Source of the DNA: Gemmatimonadota bacterium
GTDB taxonomy: Bacteria; GCA-2686955
Length of the DNA: 16,952 nucleotides
Reading direction: 5' to 3'
Assembly (NCBI GenBank): GCA_002686955.1
Contig: NYZA01000118.1
Coordinates: forward strand, 1 to 16,952
In this document: one piece after another, positions 7,638 to 15,170 of the stretch
How the letters are laid out: every line of letters begins with the position of its first letter
How positions within the stretch are numbered: position 1 is the first letter of the stretch
Program-made: the position numbers and the translations under genes
The notes under the pieces: generated by a model
Database searches by the model: none
Told to the model about the DNA's origin: nothing
The model's input: the letters and a program-made list of their open reading frames with translations, nothing else

Positions 7638-10600
7638 ATGGCCCGACCCCCAGGCACGCTGACCTATCCTCACCTGCGTTCGTTCATCGACGGGTGTCCC
7701 ACGCACGTGCGAGTCGATCTCAAATCCGCGATGCGCCGTGTCATCGACTCGTCCGTGGACCGCGAAGGGGTCAGAGGACGGGTACGTTCAGCCCGGGGCC
7801 GCCGCGCCGAGACAACGCGCATCGCCCTCGAGGGGAACGAGGTGGTCACGCGATGCACGTGCAGGCCTGGCAGTCGGAGGCCCTGTGATCATGCCGTCGC
7901 CTTGGCCATCCGCAGCCTGGAGATGTTTCCGACTCAGGGGGTGCTTCGACCCGCACAGCGGGGACCGAGGCTCGGAAAACCGAGCGCAAACCCGGCCGCG
8001 AGGATGACGCCGGCTCCAGCGCCGCAGGCGAGACCGCTCGCCTCCGACCGAGAGGGGTTGCCCAGCAATCTTCCGGGCTGGGTTCGAAACGCCGCGGCCG
8101 ACCAGCTGGAGCGGGTGAAGATCACCGGGGCGGGAGCCGGCGGCGTGCAGGCGACAATGTCGACCGGGGGCAAACCGATCGATGTCCACCTCCGTCCCGG
8201 TGATGGAGCGTGGGCACCCATTTGCTCCTGTCTCGCCCCGGCTGGTGAGTGGTGCGTACACGCCGTGGCGTCCGCACTGGCGCACACCGCCGCGCCGGTT
8301 TCCGGCTCGCGCACTTCCACGGCTCCAGCGGTCCGAGAGCCGCGGATCGAGCGCATGATGCGCAGCGGTGAGGCGCCGCACGGCCCGACCTACATCGTTC
8401 GATTCGAAGACGGGGGTCGGTTGAGAGTCGAGCTGCGCACGGCAGCGGGGGAAGAGCTGCTGCCGAGCGTGTGGATGGAAGGGGTGCGGACCGGCCTCGG
8501 CGATGCGGCGGCGCTCGATGCCGGCCTTTTCGCCCCCGGCGCGAGCGGAGAGATGGCGCCGGTCGATCTTCAGGCACTGGCGTCGCTAATGGCGATGGGC
8601 GAGCTTCTCGACGAAGGGGCAATTCGTGTGCCGCTCGAGGCGGCCGGTGGCTGTCTCGGGGCGATGGCCGGAACAGGCCGTGTGAGCGACGCACGCGGGG
8701 AGTGCTTGGTGTGGACCTCCCTCCCCGCCCACGTCGAACTGACACTCGGCGAGGACGAGAAGGGCTTCTTCGCGCAGGCCGAGGTGCTGTCGAGTGAGAC
8801 CGGGGTGTCGGGACGAGCGGTATTCGGAATACCGGCCTGGGCGGTTATCGGAGAGCAGGTTCATCCGATCGCGCCAGCCGCGGCCCGTCTCGCGCTGGCG
8901 GCCCGAGAACCGCTTAGGCTCAGCGACGACGATGCGGGTCGATTCCTCTTCGGCGAACCCGCCTTGCCGCCATCGATCGTGGTTCACGGTCCTCGGGGCC
9001 AGCGCAGGCCGGCTGCGCTCGCGCCCCGACCGGTCCTTCTGTTGCGAGCCGATCGCGACGGAATCAGTGGCTCGTTGCGGCTCGACTACGATGGGGTCCC
9101 GGCCCAGCCCAGGGTCGAAATGCGCGAGGGGGGGGAGAAGGGGGCGGATGCCGGAGCCCGGTGGCAGGCCCATCCGGGATGGGTCGTGCTCCGCCAAGAA
9201 CCGGAGAACTACTGGATTCCCCGCGACACCGCTGCGGAGCTTCGCCAGGTGCAAGTTGCTTGTGGTCTCGGCCTGAATCCGGACCGACAGGCTTCGTTTC
9301 GAGTGGAGAACGACGACGCGGTCGATCTCGTGACCCGAATCGCTGGCGAGCTACGCAATCGCGGATGGCGGGTCGAGGAGCAGGGATGCATCGAACGATG
9401 GCGGCTCCTCGAGACCGCTCCGGAGCTCGATGTCGCGGTGACACAGGGAGAGGACTCGGCATGGATCGAGCTGGCCCTTTCCGCCAGGATCGGAGAGTCA
9501 CCGATCGAGATAGACGCCCTTCGGAGAGCCCGCCGGGATGGGCGCCGTTTCGCGCCGGTAGGCGAAGTGGGACAGATCGACTCGCGCGATCCGGAGATCA
9601 CCGCTCTGCTCGATTCGCTCGACGAGATCGACCCGATCCCCCTTCCGGTCGATGGAAAGGAAGGATCGCGCTTTCGTGCTCCTCGCACGCGGCTCGGGTT
9701 GCTTCCCGATTTCTCCGCTTCCCGAGGGAGCCGGATAATTCTCGACGAAACGCTCGAGCCTCTTGCCGAGGGACTCTCCGGCAGAACATCTCTGCCGCGA
9801 ATCGCAGCCGGGCGCGGGCTATCCGCGCGGCTGCGCCCCTATCAGCAGCATGGCGTTTCGTGGATGGCTTTCCTGGCCAAGCATGGTCTGGGCGGCGTTC
9901 TCGCGGACGACATGGGCCTTGGCAAGACCCTCCAGACGATGGCGCTGGTGCTTCATTTGAAAGAGCGCCGAGGGCCGGCACCCTGTCTGGTGGTCGCGCC
10001 GGCCTCGGTGGTCTTGGGTTGGCGCGACCAGTCCCTGACGCTGGCACCCGGGCTGAGGGTCGAGATTCTCTCCGGCAGGAATCGAGGCGAGCTCATCGCA
10101 CTCGCCAAGGATCACGAGGTCGACCTGCTCGTCTGCAGCTTCGCGACGCTGCGGCTGCATGCCGGCGAACTGTCCGAGATCGGGTGGCGACTCTTCATCG
10201 TGGACGAGGCCCAATTCGTCAAGAACGACAGTACGGAGACCGCCAAGCGGGCCCGGGAGATCCGAGCTGAATCGGTCTTCGCTCTCACAGGAACCCCGGT
10301 GGAGAATCACCTGGGCGAGCTCAGAGCCATCGTCGATCTCGTCCTACCGGGATTCCTGGGGACGAAGGAATCGTTCAAGCGGCGTTTCGCGGAGCCGATC
10401 GCGGCGGGAAGCGCTGATACCGGTGCACGGCTGCAGCGCAGACTGCGGCCATTCCTCTTGCGACGGATCAAGGACGAGGTCGCCTCCGACCTGCCCGAGA
10501 AGATCGAAGTGGAGCTCAGGCTGCCCCTGCCCCCGGGACACGAGGTCGCATACCGTCAAGTCGCCGAAGAGGTGAAGCATGGGCTTCGCGAGGAGATGAA

Positions 10601-11249
10601 AGAGAAGGGCGCGGCGCGGGCCGGCGTTCATATTCTCGCGGCGCTGACACGCCTGCGCCAGGCCGCGTGCCATCCCGGCCTCGCCTCACGTGATCGTCCA
10701 TTCACGACTCTCCAGACCGCGAAATCGTTGGCTCTCGAAGAGCAACTACCAGAGATCGTCGAAGAGGGACACCGAGCGGTGCTTTTCTCCAGCTTCACCT
10801 CGTATCTCGATCGGATCGAGGATCTCCTTCGCAGGCTCGAAATCCCCTTCTTGCGACTCGACGGATCGACTCCAACCGAGGAACGAGGACGGAGGATCGA
10901 CCTTTTTCAGTCGGACGAGGGTCCGCCACTCTTTCTGGTCAGCCTCAGAGCCGGCGGGACCGGACTCAATCTGACTCGAGCCGACTATGTGTTCCATCTC
11001 GATCCTTGGTGGAACCCCGCGGTGGAGAACCAGGCCACCGATCGCGCCCACCGGATCGGTCGCACCGAAAAGGTGATCGCGTACAAGCTGGTGGCCGCGG
11101 AGACGATCGAGGAGCGCGTCATCGAGCTCCAGAAGCGGAAGAGCGATCTGATCGATCGCGCGCTCGGGGACTCCGAGACCTTCGGCGCGGAGCTCACTCT
11201 CGAGGAGATGGCCGCGCTGGTCTTCGGGGAGTCCGACTCAGGCGGGTGA
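7638..11249 (+). CDS. SNF2-family DNA-dependent ATPase with two SWIM zinc fingers
   Basis: About 1203 residues. The N-terminal third carries two SWIM zinc-binding motifs with the same C-x-C-x7-C-x-H spacing: Cys73/Cys75/Cys83/His85, and Cys196/Cys198/Cys206/His208. A long, poorly conserved middle region precedes the ATPase core. The core has the LRPYQQHGVSWM entry, Walker A DDMGLGKT (about 757-764), a DEAQ box (about 855), LTGTPVEN, and the LLRRIKDEV linker. The C-terminal lobe includes SSFTSYLDRI, SLRAGGTGLNLT, DPWWNPAVE and DRAHRIGR. This is the bacterial Snf2/HepA-like architecture, expected to translocate on double-stranded DNA and remodel protein-DNA or RNA-polymerase complexes. In-frame ATGs at 7572 and 7596 are also possible; 7638 leaves room for divergent promoters. 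None has a strong ribosome binding site. Confidence 0.9.
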   Translation: MARPPGTLTYPHLRSFIDGCPTHVRVDLKSAMRRVIDSSVDREGVRGRVRSARGRRAETTRIALEGNEVVTRCTCRPGSRRPCDHAVALAIRSLEMFPTQGVLRPAQRGPRLGKPSANPAARMTPAPAPQARPLASDREGLPSNLPGWVRNAAADQLERVKITGAGAGGVQATMSTGGKPIDVHLRPGDGAWAPICSCLAPAGEWCVHAVASALAHTAAPVSGSRTSTAPAVREPRIERMMRSGEAPHGPTYIVRFEDGGRLRVELRTAAGEELLPSVWMEGVRTGLGDAAALDAGLFAPGASGEMAPVDLQALASLMAMGELLDEGAIRVPLEAAGGCLGAMAGTGRVSDARGECLVWTSLPAHVELTLGEDEKGFFAQAEVLSSETGVSGRAVFGIPAWAVIGEQVHPIAPAAARLALAAREPLRLSDDDAGRFLFGEPALPPSIVVHGPRGQRRPAALAPRPVLLLRADRDGISGSLRLDYDGVPAQPRVEMREGGEKGADAGARWQAHPGWVVLRQEPENYWIPRDTAAELRQVQVACGLGLNPDRQASFRVENDDAVDLVTRIAGELRNRGWRVEEQGCIERWRLLETAPELDVAVTQGEDSAWIELALSARIGESPIEIDALRRARRDGRRFAPVGEVGQIDSRDPEITALLDSLDEIDPIPLPVDGKEGSRFRAPRTRLGLLPDFSASRGSRIILDETLEPLAEGLSGRTSLPRIAAGRGLSARLRPYQQHGVSWMAFLAKHGLGGVLADDMGLGKTLQTMALVLHLKERRGPAPCLVVAPASVVLGWRDQSLTLAPGLRVEILSGRNRGELIALAKDHEVDLLVCSFATLRLHAGELSEIGWRLFIVDEAQFVKNDSTETAKRAREIRAESVFALTGTPVENHLGELRAIVDLVLPGFLGTKESFKRRFAEPIAAGSADTGARLQRRLRPFLLRRIKDEVASDLPEKIEVELRLPLPPGHEVAYRQVAEEVKHGLREEMKEKGAARAGVHILAALTRLRQAACHPGLASRDRPFTTLQTAKSLALEEQLPEIVEEGHRAVLFSSFTSYLDRIEDLLRRLEIPFLRLDGSTPTEERGRRIDLFQSDEGPPLFLVSLRAGGTGLNLTRADYVFHLDPWWNPAVENQATDRAHRIGRTEKVIAYKLVAAETIEERVIELQKRKSDLIDRALGDSETFGAELTLEEMAALVFGESDSGG

Positions 11250-11250
11250 T

Positions 11251-11451
11251 CTACCCTTGGAAAGGTAGACCCGCGGCACGGCAGGCGTAGCGCCGGTACC
11301 CCTCTGGGCAGAGCCGTTCGAGTTCATCGAGATCGAGACCGGTGGAAGAACAGACCTGCTGGATCGTCGGAATCGTGCGGTGCTCCGCGAGCTCCATCGC
11401 AGTGGTGAAGGATGGTGTCGAAGCGCGGCCAGCATCCCGCTGATGCCACAC
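11251..11451 (-). CDS. Short DsrC/TusE-like protein (C-terminal half only)
   Basis: A 66-residue frame starting at a GTG with GGTGAGAA immediately upstream; an internal ATG at 11397 would leave 48 residues. The segment IPTIQQVCSSTGLDLDELER followed by CPEGYRRYACRAAGLP follows the second half of DsrC/TusE/DsvC proteins (P-x-I-x-x-L/C-x-x-x-G, then L-x-x-L-F-P-x-G-P-x-x-x-AC-K/R-x-AGLP). The upstream cysteine of the mobile arm (AC in YACRAAGLP) is kept. The protein stops at AGLPFQG and therefore lacks the penultimate Cys that carries persulfide in DsrC/TusE. The N-terminal half of the family, with its HW motif, is absent; an in-frame TGA lies two codons before the GTG. It follows the Rieske/cytochrome b genes on the same strand. 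It may be a distinct mini-protein or a decayed remnant. Confidence 0.55.
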   Translation of the reverse strand: MWHQRDAGRASTPSFTTAMELAEHRTIPTIQQVCSSTGLDLDELERLCPEGYRRYACRAAGLPFQG

Positions 11452-11620
11452 TTCTCACCATATCACGTATCTCATGTTGGCTGTATCGGTTTTCTGCGTT
11501 CGGGCGCAGCGCCCTTCGACCGCCGATTGAGTCTTACGGGTTTTGAGCGCGCGCGTCGAACAAGGAACGGAATAAGAGCGCGGATCTACCCGCTGTCTTT
11601 CGGCCGGGAGAACAGCCGGT
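11452..11620. other. Structured intergenic region between petD-like and DsrC-like genes
   Basis: 169 bp with no convincing gene. It contains two mutually exclusive hairpins: CTGCG-TTCGGG-CGCAG (11494-11509) and GGGCG-CAG-CGCCC within the near-palindrome GGGCGCAGCGCCC (11502-11514). No T-tract follows on either strand, so neither is a standard terminator. The A/T-rich stretch nearest the GTG at 11451 could hold a promoter for the small gene, but no good -35/-10 pair is visible. Confidence 0.35.
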
Positions 11621-12445
11621 TCAGATGTTGAACCAGGGGGTGACCCAGATGTACTTCAGATTCAGCGTGTATCGGAGAAGCATCTTGATCGGCAGCAGCC
11701 ACATCGTGAGAAAGAGGAAAGCGGTGACCGCATAGCGCGGCAATCCCAGCTCTTTCAGCACGGGGCTCTTTTGGCTCTTCAACTTCCAATAGAGCGCCGC
11801 CAAACCGTAATAGATCGCCAGCGGGATGGCTCCGACGATCGATATCGCGATAGGGTTTCTCACACCGAGCATCTCATGCAGGTCGACGTTGGTGAGTGCG
11901 ACCACCTTGTGTGCGTCCCATTCCTGCCACGGAAGGAAGAAATTCCAGCCGGGGCCCCTCAGAAAGACCCCTTCGATGATCAGCAGGATCCACAGAATCC
12001 AGAAACCGACGAGAAAGTTGATCATCGCGAAGGGGCGTTCGCGCCAAGTGTAGTAGCCGTTGCCTCGCGGGTTGATGTCGATGTAGGGGATCGCCATCAA
12101 TCCGACGATGATGAGCGAAGGCAGCACCACTCCAGCCATCCACGGATCGAAGTAGACGAGCATCTCCTGCAATCCCAAGAAGTACCAGGGCGCCTTCGAA
12201 GGGTTGGGGGTCAATGTCGGGTTGGCCGGCTCCTCCAAGGGCGCATCGATCGCCACCGACCAGAGGACCATCACCACCATGATCACCAGGGTGCAGAGGA
12301 GCTCCATCCGCAACAGATGGGGCCAAGTGTGCACGCGAGGGATGTCGCGCACTTTGCGCTTGGGTGCGTCGATCTCGGTCTGCGCTCCGCCGTTCTCCGA
12401 TGCCGGGGCACTCGCGGCGCTGTCGACGGTCTGTTCAGAGGACAT
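11621..12445 (-). CDS. petD: Cytochrome b C-terminal subunit (subunit IV-like)
   Basis: 274 residues; the C-terminal half of a split cytochrome b, forming with the upstream gene the quinol-oxidising core of a Rieske/cytochrome b complex in the cytoplasmic membrane. Residues 1-40 are a polar, Ala/Ser-rich extension not typical of PetD. The quinol-site motif reads NPSKAPWYFLGLQEML (about 81-96); PWY corresponds to the PEWY loop with its Glu missing. Five hydrophobic segments are evident (near 47-66, 102-122, 138-162, 197-218 and 238-260), more than the three of plastid subunit IV. The ribosome binding site AAGGTGGAG (12455-12463) lies nine bases before the ATG. There is no CxxCH heme c motif, so this is not the fused cytochrome bc type. 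The gene symbol is by family analogy. Confidence 0.88.
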   Translation of the reverse strand: MSSEQTVDSAASAPASENGGAQTEIDAPKRKVRDIPRVHTWPHLLRMELLCTLVIMVVMVLWSVAIDAPLEEPANPTLTPNPSKAPWYFLGLQEMLVYFDPWMAGVVLPSLIIVGLMAIPYIDINPRGNGYYTWRERPFAMINFLVGFWILWILLIIEGVFLRGPGWNFFLPWQEWDAHKVVALTNVDLHEMLGVRNPIAISIVGAIPLAIYYGLAALYWKLKSQKSPVLKELGLPRYAVTAFLFLTMWLLPIKMLLRYTLNLKYIWVTPWFNI

Positions 12446-12468
12446 TTCTGCTTACTCCACCTTGGCGA

Positions 12469-13299
12469 TCAGCTGCTCGAGCTCTCGGAGCTCCGGATCG
12501 GGCTGCCCTCGAGGGCGGCGAGAGAGGTCGGTCCCGAGATTCCACCGTCTTTGCGTATGCGCCAGAAGTGGAGAATCATCAGCACGCTGGCCACGATCGG
12601 AATGAAAATGCAGTGCAAGACATAGAAGCGGAGCAAGGCCGGTGGACCCACGAGCGATCCTCCGATCAGGGCGGAGCGCGCGTCGTAGCGGGAGGTGACC
12701 CCGACCAACTCCGCGAAGGGGCCCTCGTGGCCGAGCATCGGCGTCGCCCGGGCCATATTGGTGCCGACCGTCACCGCCCACACCGCGAGCTGATCCCAGG
12801 GCAAGAGATAGCCGGTGAAAGAGAGGAGCAGTGTGAAGGTGAGCAGCAACACACCGACCACCCAGTTGAATTCTCGGGGCGGTTTGTACGAGCCAGTGAG
12901 AAAGACTCGGAACATGTGCAGCCAAACCGAGATGACCATCGCATGGGCCGCCCACCGATGCATATTCCTCATGATCATGCCGAAGGGCACATCGTGCTGC
13001 AGATACTTGATGTCGGCGTAGGCGTATTCACCCACGGGGCGGTAATAGAACATCAGCACCACGCCGGTCACGACCGTGATGAGATACATGAGGAAAGTGA
13101 TTCCACCCATGCACCAGGTGTAGCGAACCCGCACCGCATGCAAAGGGAGTCGCACGGGGTGCAGATGCAGCCATACGTTGCTCAACACACCGAGCGCTCG
13201 ATTGCGCGAGTTGTCCGCGTAACCGTGCCGGAAGATCGACCGCCACAGCTGCGATTCGACGAACGACTCGGTCAGGCTCTTTTTTGTTTTCGGCGCCAA
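12469..13299 (-). CDS. petB: Cytochrome b, b6-type, N-terminal half of split cytochrome b
   Basis: 276 residues in the open frame. Heme ligands are His114 and His128 (14 apart) and His229 and His244 (15 apart); the 14/15 spacing is that of cytochrome b6 rather than mitochondrial cytochrome b. Cys63 in TWCMGGIT aligns with the b6 Cys in YCLGGIT that binds heme c_i, so a third, covalent heme on the quinone-reduction side is expected. Conserved stretches include [18 protein letters not shown] and the helix-D end RKDGGISGP. The gene starts with TTG at 13299, with GGAGAG (13307-13312) as ribosome binding site. After ISGP the frame gives a Ser-rich tail ending at 12469. A 1-nt shift near 12526-12534 would instead give a tail ending [16 protein letters not shown] at a TAA (12452), six bases before the next start, so a frameshift or sequencing error is suspected. 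Confidence 0.9.
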   Translation of the reverse strand: MAPKTKKSLTESFVESQLWRSIFRHGYADNSRNRALGVLSNVWLHLHPVRLPLHAVRVRYTWCMGGITFLMYLITVVTGVVLMFYYRPVGEYAYADIKYLQHDVPFGMIMRNMHRWAAHAMVISVWLHMFRVFLTGSYKPPREFNWVVGVLLLTFTLLLSFTGYLLPWDQLAVWAVTVGTNMARATPMLGHEGPFAELVGVTSRYDARSALIGGSLVGPPALLRFYVLHCIFIPIVASVLMILHFWRIRKDGGISGPTSLAALEGSPIRSSESSSS

Positions 13300-13357
13300 G
13301 GGATGACTCTCCGTTCGTCACGCTTCGGAGTCCCATTAGGTGCGGCTCACCTGGGGC

Positions 13358-13888
13358 TCAACTGTAGTAGAGATAGGAACCGGGTTTGTCCCACTCGCCT
13401 TTCTCGAATCGGAAGCCCACCGACTTGTCGACGAGAATCTCTCCGTCGTCCGCGAGGACGATCTTGAGGCGGTCCAGTGGCCGAGGGGCTGGACCTTCGA
13501 AGTTCACTCCGGAGCGCCGGAAACCGCTCCCGTGGCACGGGCATTTGAATTTGTCTTCCGGTCCCAGCCATCGGGGCGTGCACCCGAGGTGCGTGCATTT
13601 GGCGAATACGGCATAGAACCCCTTCGCTTCGCGCACGATCCAAACCCTCTGGGCGTCGACCCAACGTGTGTCTACCTCTCCGATCGGGTATTCCGTGGGC
13701 AGTCCGGCCTTGAACACCTGCGAAGGCTCGAAGAGCACACGAGGGAACATAAAGCGCCCGAACGCGGCCAGCCCCACGCCGATGCTGCCGAGGACGGCAC
13801 CCCAGCCGGCGAGATTGAGAAAGTCTCGGCGGCCCCAGAGCGTCGGCTTGGGGGCGCTCTTCGTTCCTGTCGCATTCGTCGATGACAT
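13358..13888 (-). CDS. petC: Rieske iron-sulfur protein of a quinol:electron-acceptor oxidoreductase
   Basis: 176 residues. It provides the [2Fe-2S] centre that takes the first electron from quinol at the cytochrome b Qo site. The ATG at 13888 has GAAAGGA five bases upstream; an earlier in-frame start at 13945 is not needed. The N-terminus has a twin-arginine signature (GRRDFLNLAGW) before one hydrophobic segment (about 28-48), as in Tat-exported, membrane-anchored Rieske proteins. The cluster ligands are Cys98 and His100 in CTHLGC, and Cys116 and His119 in CPCHGSGF, with Cys103 and Cys118 forming the usual disulfide. The position of the conserved Tyr (CPCHGSxY) is Phe123, a change known to lower Rieske potential, which would suit menaquinol. 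It is first in the operon, 58 bp upstream of cytochrome b. Confidence 0.93.
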   Translation of the reverse strand: MSSTNATGTKSAPKPTLWGRRDFLNLAGWGAVLGSIGVGLAAFGRFMFPRVLFEPSQVFKAGLPTEYPIGEVDTRWVDAQRVWIVREAKGFYAVFAKCTHLGCTPRWLGPEDKFKCPCHGSGFRRSGVNFEGPAPRPLDRLKIVLADDGEILVDKSVGFRFEKGEWDKPGSYLYYS

Positions 13889-13910
13889 GGGAGTCCTTTC
13901 AAAGCCGTAC

Positions 13911-13927
13911 ACGGAAGTCAAGTCCGT
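13911..13927. promoter_or_regulatory. Inverted repeat upstream of the Rieske/cytochrome b operon
   Basis: ACGGA and TCCGT arms flank a 7-nt centre, 22 bp before the Rieske ATG at 13888. On the minus strand the centre holds TTGACT, and a second TTGACA lies 24 bp upstream (13945-13940). Neither is followed by a good -10 box at 16-18 nt, so the promoter itself is not resolved. It could be an operator or a leader hairpin. The rest of 13928-13991 shows nothing further. Confidence 0.25.
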
Positions 13928-13991
13928 GGGGAGTGGCCGTGTCAAGCGATTCGCGGCAGCAATCCGCCTTCATCGCCCCCGGGGCGGCCGA

Positions 13992-14020
13992 TTGACACCC
14001 GCCACGTGCATTGCTAGAGT
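13992..14020 (+). promoter_or_regulatory. Sigma-70-like promoter for the CBS-ACT gene
   Basis: A perfect -35 TTGACA (13992-13997) is followed after exactly 17 nt by TAGAGT (14015-14020), a 4/6 match to the -10 box. Transcription would start near 14027, giving a leader of about 75 nt before the ATG at 14101. This rules out the upstream TTG at 14011 as the translation start. Confidence 0.65.
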
Positions 14021-14100
14021 GCGTAAAGGCATACCAGAGACCAGCTTTCTGCTCTCGGGCCCATCTGGAGGGCTCGTGCGAGAACCACTGGAATCCGCAG

Positions 14101-14790
14101 ATGCGCGTTCACGATCGCATGACTCCAAATCCTGTATGCGTCGAGCCCGACGCGCTCTGCTCCCACGCGCTCGATCTCATGCATCGAAAACGGTTGCGGC
14201 GGCTCCCGGTGATCGAAGCGGATGACCAGCTGATCGGGATCGTGAGCGAGGGTGACCTGCGCTTCCTGGCCAGGGGCCAGGAGGACGAGGCGCGAAAACG
14301 GGTCCGCGACGTGATGATGAGAGATGTCGTCTTCGTCTCTCCCCGAGAGACCCTCGAGGACGCCGCGCGCCACCTCTACGTGGACCGCCTGCGGGCTCTT
14401 CCGGTCGTCGATCACGGCCGCGTCGTGGGGATCATCACCGAATCGGACATCTTCAAAGTGTTCCTGCAGATGATGGGGATTGCGGAGCATGCCCTGCGCA
14501 TCAGTGTCGAGCTCGACGACGAGCCGGGCCAGCTGCACAACCTGACCGGGATCATCCGCGCGCATGGCGCGAATATCGTGAGCCTGGTTACGGTTCCCAG
14601 TCGCGATCGCGCCGCCAGAATCCTGGTCCTCCGTGTGGAGCCCGCCATCGGAGAGTCGATCGGGGGGCTCGTCGACGAGCTACGGGAACGGGGATACCGG
14701 CCGGCGTGCGCAGACGGCAGTATCGCCGAAGCGGAAGGCAGCAACGAGGGAGAGGGCGGATCCGGCCCGGGAGAGGACCTAAGATCGTGA
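14101..14790 (+). CDS. CBS-CBS-ACT domain protein (AcuB-like)
   Basis: 229 residues, cytoplasmic. Two CBS motifs form a nucleotide-sensing Bateman module: the first spans about 1-58 (HDRMTPNPVCVEPD to IGIVSEGDLRFLA), the second about 66-128 (VRDVMMRDVVFVSPRETL to VGIITESDIFKVFL). An ACT domain follows at about 132-205 (RISVELDDEPGQLHNLTGII), a fold that binds amino acids or mediates dimerisation. The order CBS-CBS-ACT is that of AcuB-like proteins, whose exact role outside Bacillus is unclear. The last 20-25 residues are a Glu/Gly-rich tail. The start at 14101 is chosen because the fold begins there and the promoter lies downstream of the alternative start; the ribosome binding site is weak. 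The stop overlaps the next gene (GTGA). Confidence 0.85.
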   Translation: MRVHDRMTPNPVCVEPDALCSHALDLMHRKRLRRLPVIEADDQLIGIVSEGDLRFLARGQEDEARKRVRDVMMRDVVFVSPRETLEDAARHLYVDRLRALPVVDHGRVVGIITESDIFKVFLQMMGIAEHALRISVELDDEPGQLHNLTGIIRAHGANIVSLVTVPSRDRAARILVLRVEPAIGESIGGLVDELRERGYRPACADGSIAEAEGSNEGEGGSGPGEDLRS

Positions 14791-15170
14791 GAACGAACCA
14801 CCACACCCGAGCTGAGAAACGGATGTACTACACCATCGGTGAAGCGGCCAAGATGGTCGGGGTCAAACCCTCGGTCCTCCGATTCTGGGAGACCGAGTTC
14901 CCCTTCCTACGCCCGCGGAAGAACCGTGCGGGCAACCGTGTCTACCAGCCGGCCGATTTGAAGCGGGTGCTCCTGGTCCACCGTCTGCTTCACAAGGAGG
15001 GGTTCACCATCGCCGGGGCGCGCCGCCGCCTCGAAGCGATCGGAGAATCGGACGAGGTCGAGATCTGGGCCGAGGCTTTGAGCGCCAAAGCCGTGCTCGA
15101 TTCGATCCGAGTCGATATCACGGAGTTGGCCCGCCTGTTGGAGAGGGGTCCCGGTGATGGTCGAGGTTGA
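14787..15170 (+). CDS. MerR-family transcriptional regulator
   Basis: 127 residues from the GTG that overlaps the preceding stop (GTGA), with GGGAGAGGA (14769-14777) upstream; an ATG at 14823 would give 115 residues. The winged helix-turn-helix is clear: YYTIGEAAKMVGVKPSVLRFWE (about 14-35), the wing PRKNRAGNRVY (43-53), and the second helical pair DLKRVLLVHRLLHKEGFTIAGARRRL (57-82). The effector part is only a short helix (about 95-120) and contains no cysteines, so it is not a classical metal sensor. Similar short MerR proteins sit directly upstream of tRNA-Pro in deltaproteobacteria, often after ihfA; here the partner upstream is a CBS-ACT gene. The target promoters are unknown. Confidence 0.88.
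   Translation: MRTNHHTRAEKRMYYTIGEAAKMVGVKPSVLRFWETEFPFLRPRKNRAGNRVYQPADLKRVLLVHRLLHKEGFTIAGARRRLEAIGESDEVEIWAEALSAKAVLDSIRVDITELARLLERGPGDGRG

Noticed and set aside
11251-11268. Small inverted repeat CTACC...GGTAG at the junction of the SNF2 and DsrC-like genes, considered as a bidirectional terminator
   Set aside because: The stem is only five pairs, no T-run follows on either strand, and it lies in the coding end of the DsrC-like frame.
12364-13467. Plus-strand open frame of 367 codons across the cytochrome b genes
   Set aside because: It is antisense to three well-supported genes and its composition (His/Arg/Gln-rich) is typical of a shadow frame.
14011-14100. N-terminal extension of the CBS-ACT protein from a TTG
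   Set aside because: The extension is not part of the CBS fold, and the likely -10 box (14015-14020) lies downstream of this TTG.
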